64,000 nt of DNA from Toxonevra muliebris (lineage: Eukaryota; Arthropoda; Insecta; Diptera; Pallopteridae), in NCBI GenBank assembly GCA_963691655.1, contig OY829326.1:90141235-90205234 (forward strand), in the 5' to 3' direction. The notes beneath the pieces were generated by a model. That model was not told where the DNA came from. It did no database searches and saw only the letters and a program-made list of their open reading frames with translations. Both the position numbers and the translations under genes were made by a program. Below, piece by piece: positions 42,801 to 54,800 of the stretch (positions are counted from its first letter, which is position 1; every line of letters starts with the position of its first letter).

Positions 42801-45800
42801 GAAAGCTAAGTTCCGTATAACGCAATGTGGTCTTTACACCTTTTGTACTTTATAAAAAACTCCCAACATTCAAATAAACTTTAAAAATTCTTTCATGTAG
42901 AAAACCTTGTCAGTTTTGTCAACACTTTTACAAAATAATACACCACATTTACTTATTCTCTTCAACGATACATAAAATACAAATTTAATTTATATTTTGC
43001 AAATACAAAGCAAATAACTGGGAAATAATAACTGGTAAAGAAAATTTTCATCACATAGTTTTAGGAACCCATTTGAACAGCGGCAACAGTATTGCCACCA
43101 CGAATAAAAATACCATATAGAAAACAAATGCATGCCAAAAAATATGTCTGCATGTTTGAATATATGACACAAACAAAAAAGACATTGAAATTCCTTAACA
43201 ATAACATTAGCATTAAAATATTTTGTAAATTTGCAGCTTTTCTGAACACGAAACTTAAAAGGCATTAATATTACTTTAAATATTTTCTTGTTCGTCCCTT
43301 TTTTGACACCATTTTACAAATTGCTACTGTTTAGCTTCAATCACTGCATATCAGAGTATTTAAGTATGGTATTTTTATAAAATTAAGATTTCATTTTACA
43401 TACCTGATACTTTTTAATGCTATCCAACTGCTCCAATGTGGGCTCAACAATTTGCGCGATTTGATGATGCTGTTGCGATAAGTTATTATTATTGCCCAGA
43501 CGTCCGCGATCGGGCAATTGAGGCGCTTGTGTTCGATTAATAAGACGGCCATCTTTTTCGATACGCAAATGATCACGCGGTGGTGGCACTGGTTTAACAG
43601 AACCATTCAACTAAAGTACAGGAAAATAAAGAAAATTATTAACTTAAAGCTTTCAGCTTCTTACAAAGGTCCAGCAAAAGTTTTGCTTCTTTGTTGTTAT
43701 TGTTAAAATATGAAATTGTGAAGTATGAAAGTGTAGTAGAGTAAAGTTAGTATTAACAAGTTTTGAGTGTAGTCTAAAAAACCATGTGAACCTTTAATTA
43801 CAATTGTTGGTCTGTGAAACCACATCAAAATATTTAACATATATATATATAAATATATACATTTTATTAAATATATAATATTTTGTTTAACAACAAAGTG
43901 TGCTTGGTCCCACAGACCAACATCAAGATTTATGTAATTTTTTCACTACAGTACTTAAGGATTAAAACTTTAAGAGTAAATTGGTTTTCAACTTTTTCTG
44001 CCCATAAAAATAACGTCGAACAATGAAAGCAATTATTTAAAAGATGAGGACATACAAATCGACGCTTAACTTCAGGATATAAAGAATTTATCTTCACTGT
44101 TTCCACATCATTTCCTTTTGACGAAAATGTATTTTCCGTTTTTTGTATTTTATTACTTATTTATTTACTCAAAAATGTGTCAAAATTTAATTTATTTAAT
44201 AGGCTTATTCATATGTGTGCATACGAAATGCATACTCTCTTAAAAATAAAAAAATATTACTTGCAGCTACATTACAAACTTATATTCTTCTTAAAAGTTG
44301 CAATAATTTATTCGAAAACATGATGGTAGCGTTCGTTTTCAATTGAAATAAAGTTAAAAGAATAATTTTATAAGCGAAATCGATTGTCTATATTATGAAT
44401 TATTGTGATTTTTTATTGTTGTTTTAATTGCGAGAAAATTCTTAAATAATTTATTTTTATTTACAGCTTGTTTCGTTTTTGTTAATCAAATTTTAAAGAC
44501 TTATGTTACTTGCACATTTAGAGTCTTGAACTAAATATTAAAGTTGATAATTTTTTTGATTTACTATAATTTTGAACAAAACTTAAAATTTGCAATTTGA
44601 AAAAAAAGATTTGAAAATGAATAAAAAATTGGTTAAAAGTTAACATTTTGTTTGAAGTGTTAAAAGTGGAAGTAGTAGGTAGATGAGGTTAACTGTATTA
44701 ATTTATTAACAAAAACCACTATTTCAAGGCTCATGGCAGTCATTACCGGCTTCTGCCCTATTGGTAAGTAATAAGACAAAATGAGAATTCCTTATAACAC
44801 CCACTATCAAACCTGCTTTAGGATGTACCAGTACGAAAACCTTAGTCGGCAAACCATACATCAGCAACCTCGGGGATATACCTGAAATATGTTCGAACAA
44901 ACTTCCTAAATCTATCGAAATGTATACGATAAAAAAAAAACACCAGAAATCAACTGAGGATGTGGTATAAAAACAAGTCTCAGTTCTATATTAAAAAATA
45001 ATTACAACTTAAGTTTATTTTGTTCTCCGCCGAGTTTGATAGCTTTGAATAAAAATATTACAGCACCTGTAGCACTGTTTTAAATAACTTTAACTTTGAA
45101 ATTATGGCTAAACTTTTTTTTAAGTTTTTGAAATTAGATATACATATACATATGTGTATGTGATTCCAAAAAAATCGCGTTAATTTGATATTTATAATCA
45201 AAAATATATGTTAAAATATTTTCCATCTTAAGCCGAGTTAGGCTTTTTTCCTTTTTGCAACAGAAAGGGAAAATTAAATGTAGTTGCTGAAGATCTGTCA
45301 AGGCACCCAATGGATGCTCTATAACAACTTAAAGTGAAAGCTTTTTTTTATTACAAATTTCCTTTCCGTGATTACTAAAATGTAAAGTTATTCCTTAAAT
45401 TTTACACTAAACACAGGATCCTTTTAAATCCTTGCTTTAGGGCGCTGGTGTGAGAAAAGTAGTTAAAATTGTGCCCAAATTCATTTGCGTGACAAACTGA
45501 GTAGGCTATCAATATCAGCAAGTTAATTAAAGAGGTCCTTGATTTTAACTTAATTTGCAGTTTATAGAGTACATATGAAAAATAATATTTATTTGTCGAT
45601 ATGTGCATAAATGTCACTCCTGCTAACAATATAAATCCAACCAATTGAACTAAGCCGGGAAAGTGTTGGTACAACTTGCAAACGAGCCACGGTCAATGGT
45701 ATGTGTATATAACGTTGAAAATTAAAGTTGTCACCTGACCTGCCTAGATACGCCAATCAACAGATAATATTTCAAATGCGAAAAATCTACCTTTCTTTTT

Positions 45801-48800
45801 TCGAACCAACCGTACCATATCCAGTTTTTATAAGCTTCGAAGTTGATGTTAAATATATAAATTAGTTCTAATTTATTGAATAATTTATAATGATGAATAA
45901 TAAATCTGTCTAAAATAAAGTTTAGGTAGGATTTCGAATTGGAATTTATCCACTCTGGTAGCATTATACGGTGGTTTTAGTTGAGGAGGAAAAAGTTTAA
46001 AATCGCTTATCCAGGTCTCATCTTAAATAACGTAAAAAATATGTACACTCAGAAAAAAATCAAATCAAATTAAGTAAAATCAAAATTCAATGTGAAAATC
46101 CAAAAATAGGATTTGGTCAATGGTATTTTCCAATAATTTTAATAGTTTTCAGACTATCATTTTTAAAATAAAAAGTAAAAGGACGATTTTGTGATTAATG
46201 GGATGTTTTTTTCTGAGGAAAGTGTAGATTTAATGGTTGTTAAATTTTTTCTAGTGGAATCTCCAGTAAAATTTGCCATTTTTTTAAATATGGCGAATGA
46301 TTAAAGTTGAAAGGCACTCAAAAAAGTGTGAGTGTCTTATTACTTTTGTTTAGAATAAGAATGGTAATGATTTAAGGGGGGAAATAGGGTTAGGACAGCG
46401 TTTTCTCAATAATTTTAATGAATTTTTTTTAAAGTATAAAAAATGAATTTATTGAAACTTTGAGATTATTTTATACATATATTTAAAAATATACTATATA
46501 TATAAAAAAAAGAATTTCCTTGAAAAACACCGAAAATATTAGCGACCCCATATTGCAGGTCACAATCAGACTCAGCATTTTGCGTACATTCTGGAAGCCG
46601 CAGTTTTCATTATATGTATCTCTTTTATATGAACCTAAATGCTATAAAAAAAATAGAAAATTGAATTTTTTACAGGGGTCAAAACAAAATAAATTTTTGC
46701 CATTTTTTACAACTTTTTGCAAAAAAAAAATTATTTTAAATAATGATAATATTCCGATAGAGCGCACTACTATAAAGAAAGTAACTACCAATTTTCAAAA
46801 CGATTGGTTGAAAACTTTTCAAACTAGCGTGTACGCAAGTTCAAAAAAAGTCGTTTTGAGAAAAATGCGTTTGAAAAACGTAGCGTGGTCGGGGTTTGAA
46901 GGAGAGTTACTCACTTAAATGGCTTATAACTATAGAACGAGTCGAACGAGTTTAAAATTTTAGGAACATATTTTTCAATAGTTTTACTAACAATTTATGA
47001 AATAAAAAAAACTTATTTTTTGAACCGTCTAACCCTATTTGCTTAAGTAATAATCAGCAACAAAGTTTATGGTTAATTGCGTTAAAATTCAAAAGGTTGT
47101 AGCATAAGATCTAAAGTAGTTGTTATTGAAGGTGGGCGTAGTCATAGTCGGATTACGCCTATTTTTCACTATGATATAAAAATGCTCCTAAAACCCTATG
47201 AGTAAAATTTGGTTACTCTACGACCTTTTTTTTCTATTGTCCGTAAGTGTATGGAGACGTGACACTGTGAATGGCGTTTAGAGAATGAATCTTTAGAGTA
47301 CCAAGATTATTGATCATCAAAAATGAAGAGTAGTTTACAGCAAAATAATTCCAGATGTACATAAAAGAGTTTGGGTTTCAACAACAGTTTACTGTGCCAT
47401 ACACCCTGCAAGAGAATCCAATAGGAAGAATAAGGCGCACAGAAAAACCCAGAAAATCACAGTTTTATATCAGTAGTCAGTAGTACCTGGCAGCCTAAAC
47501 TATGAATGCTAACGCCTACCGCAAGAACTCTTTAATAAGAAAAAATTTTCGTATATTTGAAAGTTTTAAGCGTTTTAATTTTTTGTCCATAAAAAAATAC
47601 ACACTAAATTTTCTCATCTTATTTATGTCTTATATGTTTGCTCTATATTTCGACGCATATAAAATATTCGCACCCAATTAATTTTCATAAAGACAAATTT
47701 ATGTGCACACATATATATACGAGCGAGTATGTGTGCAAGAATTTTCCCCCATCACTTTTAAACGGAAATTAAAATCATAATACAAAAAACATCATAATAA
47801 TAATTTTTAAGTAAAAGTAATGGCGACGACGACGAGGAGATTGCTGCATTAACGTGGGAATTTCATCGTTTTTTTCACCAGCACTCAATGAAGTTGCTGG
47901 CTGCGAACAAACAACAAGTTGCATTAACCGCTACAACAGCAGTAGCAACTCATATGACTCTGGCAATAATTGTGGCAGCAACTGCGCTATTAAATGTGGC
48001 TATGAAATATGCACGTAGCTTAAAAGTTGCTTGTTTGCTTGCTCATGAAAATAGGTTGCAGAACTGGTACTATGGGTAGTGAGTGAGCTTCACTCGCACT
48101 CACACACACACACACACACACACATACCTGCATAGCGCGTATTGCCAATTAAGCTCGCTTGGCATACATAAAGAGCATTTTATTCTTTTTTCTTTTCTGG
48201 ATTTTTATTATTTTTTTGTTTTACCCAATTCAACGAGAATTTCCTTAATTCCACATACACACATACATGCATATAAATACATATAAAACTTCTCACGTAT
48301 GCGCATTGCAAATGCAGCAGGAAATTGACCCATTTTCCTTACGCTTAAACGGAGATGAAATATGACGATTACTAATCGTAATCGTAGTAAGAAGTAGTAG
48401 TAGTAGTGAGGCCGACTATTGAAATAGTCAGCATCTAAATTGGGTGTAAAAATTAGAACACGTGGTCTCTGCATGTCTATGTGTCTGTATGTGGAAAAAC
48501 TATTTTGAGTGTTGAAATTACTTTCTTTTCATAGCATCACCTCTTCACCCACAACACCACTATCTCCTCTCTCCCTCAGCCGCCTCGTAGATACACATTT
48601 CATAAATTACATTTTCGTCACTCCAACTAACTTCAAGTTGAATTTAAAAGTTTGTTGTATGTATTTCTCCTTTTTTTATTTTTACTAGCTTTTAATAGTT
48701 TTTTCTCCAATTTGTTGTTTTTGTATTTGTGAATGAATGCAGACTTTCCACCCAAGGTGAATTGAAAGAAGTAAAAGAAGTTTTTGGAAAAGTGTGCGCT

Positions 48801-51800
48801 TAGCAAAGAAATTTAATTACACTTAAACGCTTTAAATGTGAAGCTGTGAACTTTTTGAGGTTCATAGAGTATTTTTAGTTTAATTTTGAAAACTGCAAAT
48901 GCGCATCCTATGTCAATAAAGAAGTTCAACGCTGTAAAACTTTTCGTTTTGACTTTGTTAATTGCATTGCGGCGGTAGCGAAGAAGTCAAAGTCATCATG
49001 ATTCGCTATTTAAAATGATTTTCGAAAAAAAAAAATAATTCATATAAAAGTTAATAGCAATATTAATTAAGGATCTCCAAAAGTAAGTAAGTATGTATAT
49101 AGAAATGTGGCAACTACGTCGATTTACTATTTAATTTTAGAGTACGTTTAATAATTGCAATATTTGTTTTTATAACTAAACTACTTATGTATTCAATTTC
49201 AATCCACAGGAGAGCTGGTGAAAATATTGCTTTTCCCTCCGATAGGTGGGAGTTCAGTTTGCTTACAACTTTTTCGGTGGATTTTTTAGAACTACTCGTG
49301 TTTCATGTAATGTAAAAAAAATAATTCCGCATCGATTGAAAAAGTTATTTGTGAAGGTTTCAATACATTTAGTGCGAGGATAGGTGATAGGTCCTTAAGG
49401 ACCTTCTACTGAAATTGTAGAAAATCGTAACTGAATGATTGTGGAATTGTATTTAGCTTTGGTTAGTGGAGTTTATTAGTTTATACAATATGAAAACTCA
49501 GCGATCGAGGTATTGTTTAGCAATTAGCAACACCAAACATTGGAAAACGAGCAATCAATGAACGTATAACATTATATTCAATAATTGGGAATGCTATGGA
49601 AGCATTCCCAATTTATGTAAAGGGAAGGTTAAAAATAAATGCTGAAACACACTTAAGCGATTCAGAAATCGAAGCAGTGGTTCGTCCCATAGACAAAATT
49701 TATAATGTCAAAACCAAACAATTTTGATTTCATTTTAAAGATAATTCTCAAACTAAAAAAACCCCAAAAAATGTTGGCGAAAAAATAATTGGTGTGGGTG
49801 CAAGAGCAGCTCAAAGTCAGCAAGTTTTTCACAAAAATGTTGAATCGTTCAATTTTAATTTTTTAGTCCATTGAATATGAAACATCTGAAAAATAAGTTT
49901 ATAATGATATCCTGCCGAAAGTTCCAGTTTTGTATTCGTAATTTGTTAGCAAATTTTTGGTAATATTTTTTAATCAAGATATGAAAAACTAAAGATTCTG
50001 CACTGTAAAGTTGAGTATTTTTGAAAGTACGAAAACTAAAAACTGACGAAGTTCGGGAGAGAAAATCTAGAAAATATGTGAAAATATGTTCCAGGATTTT
50101 TTCTCAATATCAGAAGGCATTTTTCTTTATCAGAATATGAAAAAACATCCTCCGCTATCTCCCGCTCTTAAGACATAACTCAATTTGAATACGTTTTTTT
50201 GATATAAATTGGAAACCCTAAAAGTATGAAGTATGCAATCATGCTCACTCGAAGAATCTAGTGGTCGGAACAGGAGAAACTTTTCTCCATTCTTACAGGT
50301 TGTTGTAAATTGATCCCAAGAATGAAATATTAAAATACCAACTTCGATGGAGTAATACAAATTTCACTTCAAAAATTAAATTTTTGAGGCGTTCTTACAC
50401 CGCCTTTTACATGTCACTTTGCAAAATCCTTAAAAATATCAGAATCGGCGGAGTAATGCACTCAAATGTTCACTGGCTCTTAGATTATAAAGATTTCACC
50501 ATAGAATTTAGGTTCTTTAAGGTTGTTCCTGTTTCTTATTTTGGTAACTACTACTAAGTTCATTTTGGACGTTTTCTAACCTGAACCCAAATCAGTGTTA
50601 TAGCATTGAGTTCCTTCTGAAGTTGATATGGGTTAATTTAAAAATAATAGATAAAAAAAAACTGACGCATACAACCTTATTAATCGAACCACCTATTTTA
50701 ATTGGCATTCTAGAGTCACAGTACTTTAGTTTCCATTTCCTAAAATTTTCTGTCCTAACTAAAAATCTAAGTATTTATATTCTTTTAAAACATTTTTAAA
50801 TTTGCTTAAAAATGTACGTTTATTTTTAGGGATTTTTCTCTTCTTCAAAATTAACCCACTATATAATAACAAAATGGAAAAGGACCCCTTTTCTTTATTT
50901 GCACTCTACATAGATACATTACGTACATATCTGTTTTAGCTGGGAAACGTGCTTGAAAATCTCAGCAAGGATTTATGTGACCCAACAAACAACATGTCAA
51001 ATGCATGAAGTAATTTTACAACACAAATGTCGCTAATGTACACAATTTAATAGTTGCACGCGCTGGTGGCAGCCATAGCATTTGCACAGTGCACTATACA
51101 GACGCTGCCACTCCATTTTACACCAGTGATGCAACCAATGAAATGAAATTCAAAGAGTATATACGTTTTCGGTGCTGTCTTCTTCGTCATCGCCATTGCC
51201 TCATCATGTTAAAAATGGCATGACGCGCACGTCACAAAGTGCAGTAAAAGTGCAATTTTGCACTCATTTTAATGTTTTTTTTTTCTTTTATGAGAATGAT
51301 GCATTTATTTTTTTTTTTTGTCGAAAAATGTGAAATTGACAAGCGTGTGAGTAGAGTGTGGAGAAGGTTTGAGAGAACTTGTGTGAGTATAGGTGATACG
51401 TAGCGCCAAATTTTAACAAAATTTGCAACGCTATATTCGTCTATGTCATAACTGTCATCTGCATTAATATCGTCGCTCGCTCTCTCACCCACTCTCAGGC
51501 ACACTTACATAAAGACTTTGTGCTTGAATCTAGAATGCTTGCTAATAAATTTCCCCATACCACTAGCACATACTTTTTTCTATTGCAACTATTATTTTCT
51601 ATTACTTCTATGTACATACATATTTCCTACTTACTATTAATGCGAAGAAAATTATGACATTTCCGCGCTTTCGAATTTGCTACGCGAATTCCTACTTTGA
51701 AAATTTTCTGCTAAAATGTTGACAGTGTTTGTTTGTGTAATTTTGTGATGTATGTAGAAAACATGTGCACACAAAAATTCAAGCATACATATGTAAAAAG

Positions 51801-54800
51801 GTTTCGTTTAATTAAATATTGCACTTAACTTGATGAGTTAATGAAAAATAATGAGAAAAGAAGTAAGTAGGTCCTTAAAAAAAAAAATTCTTTAAAAAAG
51901 TTTTACCAAATGCGAAAGCAAATAAATTTCGCAAAAATACGCCGGACCGAATATGGCATGTATTTACAAAGGATAAAGATTGATGTACATGTCATCGTAG
52001 CACAATAAAAGTAATGATTTGGATATTAACAAATTATAAAAATATCATAATAATTTAATAGAACAGTAACTTAAAGTGCAAGTTTAAACAATTATAAAAT
52101 ACTTTAAATACTTAAACAGGAAATCAGCGGAAATCAGCGGAAATCTTCTGAAACTGAGAAGAAAGAACCTGAGATTACTGGTGGGTGTCCTCACCGGGCA
52201 TAACACATGTGGGCAGCACATGACCAACGTGTCTTGGGTACGACGATACTACGAAGCAATATCTTTGTAGAAGGGAATCAGAATATATATGTGGGGTCTT
52301 GAGTATGAATAATATCCATACTCCCCCTCTTCTTGAACTTCTTAGGTTCATCAGTGAAACAAAAAAGTTCGAGGTTGAGAGATCTTAGACCTTACTTCTT
52401 CCCATTTATCCTTTCACATATCTTTTCTCCTGTATTTCTACTTTCTTTAACTGGCTCTATCTTGGGTATAGTACAATGGTCTTTGAGGCGCCGTGCTTTA
52501 GTTTAGTCCAGCCCACCTTCAATTAAAACTCTAACTCTAACATTTAGGTCACCACGGTGGTCTTATGAGTGAGCACTAGACTGGAGTCCCAGATGCTCTA
52601 ATAAAATTAGTCTCTTCGATGACTTAGTGGCTAAAAATGTTGGACTGGAAAACATCTGTCTGAGTTGTACTGATTGTTTCAATGAAATTTAAGTTTTTCG
52701 TTAAGCATTAATTTGTTCGACAAAACTCGACTTTTTCAAAAATCCTATAAAACAAGCGGATTCTGGTAGAGTTCAATTTCAATTCAAAATTAATTATACA
52801 TATGTGTTCCTGAGTTTTATATTTTCTATTTCATAATTCACGCAGAGTTTACCAAGATACATATGTCCCCTGTGACCAACTGGATTTTTTAATATTCATG
52901 ATAGGGTATCGTATCTCAAAATATGTAATACTTTGTGAACAGTTTTAACTGCCACTGTACATTCTCTCAGACACTCAAACTGCTCGAAAAGTTCAATTTT
53001 CCAATCTCCTATCTGTCAAATCCAAAAAAGTTGTGCTGACCGAATTTTTTTGCAGTGCGGACTCAAATCAAATTCAATTATTAATAAGGGATTATTAACA
53101 AAAGACATAATGGTCTCCGACAGGGTAAAAGACTTTTAAATCCAATCATCACTAATTTGAAATGCATCACTAAATTCGTATCCTCACATGCCATCTTAAT
53201 AATTACTATCCTCTCACCTACTCTCACACCTTTGACTATGCAACGAAGATAGAAAAAACCGAGCATAGACTTATTATATTGATTCTGGGTTGCCAAAAGT
53301 GGCTTCTAAGGCCAACAGAGATATGCGGCGTAAAACCTTAATCAGTTTCCTTTTCTTACATAATGCATTGAATCTATAATTCCTAAATTGTAAAAGTATG
53401 AGTAACACAGAACTACCCAAAGATATTATGATACTCAAAGGTTCTACAAATTCTACCAAGTTATTTATAGATAAAATAAGAAAACAATAACCAAAGAAAA
53501 GCTACAAAAGGAAAGAAATGGGAGCAGAAACGATAGTTACAGAAGAATACAAAAGATTTAGAAAGGAAAGTGAATTAGGGTAGAAATTAAAAACCAAAAG
53601 AAATCAAATACCTCATCATTACGTTTTGGCGTCTTGACATTTGTGATCGACGAAGATGACGACGAAACTTTGGTACTACTATTATTGTGATCACTGATCG
53701 AGACGCAAACGCCGTTTACAATTCCGCCGCCGACACCGCCGCCACCGCTTTTGCTTGAAGCAGGCACTTGCGGTTGTGGCTGTTGCGGTTGTGATCGACG
53801 TGCTGCTGCTAACGACGACGACGATGATGACGATAACGATGATGATTGCTTATCTAATTTCTCAATGGAATCATGCAACGTCGTGGATGACAATGAACTC
53901 TTTTGTTTGACCAATTGCTGCTTCGACTGATCCATCATTATTGAACCGAACATACACGAAGCCGAAGCCGAGAATGAATTTGAATTTGCATTAGTTATCG
54001 TTGCCGTTGCTGAGAATGATGATGATGATGGACCACCACCGCTAGTACTGGTGGAAGCGTTGGATGAATTAATGTTCGTGAGTGTGGTATTTGCCGTTGA
54101 GGCAGACGAATTCGACAATTGCGACGAAAGTGAGGATAGGTGCGGTGGAGGTGGATAGCGTGGTGGTGCTTTAATTATTTCAATAAAACTATCAGGCACA
54201 TCGACGGGAAGCTCACGATGTTTCGCAACCATTGACGATAAAGTTGTTAATTCCAGTAGTTCGTATTCTGGTGGTGGTACACCAACAACATCATCAACGA
54301 CAGCAGCAGCAGCTGCTGCTGATGAACTTGAACTACGTGTACTATGCAATGAATCGCCGCCACCAGAGCGATGTATACTAGTGCCGCCACCACTACCACC
54401 GTTGGAATTTGTTTTTGTTGGTGAATTATTGGCGGAAGTGGATGAGGTGGAGCATGAATTAATATTATTGTTGTTGTTGTGGTTGTGTAAATTGTGATAG
54501 GAGATAGAATCAAAAGATTCAGAAGATTTTTTACTCAATGCTTCGTCATAGGATGAAGAATGCGATGAGGAACTTTTGCGATAAAGTCCACCATTTCCAC
54601 TGCCATCTCCAACATCAATAAGCTCAAGCTCAACAGATGACGAGTTCATCTGTAGATGGTCACCACCACAATTGCCGTTCTCATTCCCATTGCCGCTGCT
54701 TCCACCATTCGGATTAGTATTGGGCGCATACTTGATTTTATTTAATGAATTCAATGATAAAGTGTTATTCGATAATTGGCTGAATTTATTGCCATTTGAT

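Larger units (their letters stand above)
11601..43403. other. 31.8-kb sdt intron
   Basis: Donor GTATGT at 43403, acceptor GATTTTACAG at 11601. It holds the candidate alternative first exon (18283-18753), several MITEs and LINE remnants listed separately, and long AT-rich stretches without recognisable content. Slightly less AT-rich tracts with CAG/CAA-type repeats at 13180-14110 and 24000-24700 could be regulatory or 5' leader sequence, but nothing decides this. All other open frames are short, low-complexity or on AT-rich DNA and have no family match. Confidence 0.75.
43611..53611. other. 10-kb sdt intron
   Basis: Donor GTATTT at 53611, acceptor TGTACTTTAG at 43611. It holds LINE fragments at 44725-44880 and 52130-52530, a TTAA-flanked MITE at 46376-47042, a CA microsatellite at 48101-48124 and a perfect 13-bp hairpin at 49583-49613. 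The stretches 47700-48650 and 51050-51500 are less AT-rich but contain no supported gene. Confidence 0.75.

Noticed and set aside
46520..46918. 132-codon plus-strand open frame
   Set aside because: Lies inside the TTAA-flanked MITE. No transposase motif, and an ATG-containing AT-rich frame of this length can arise by chance.
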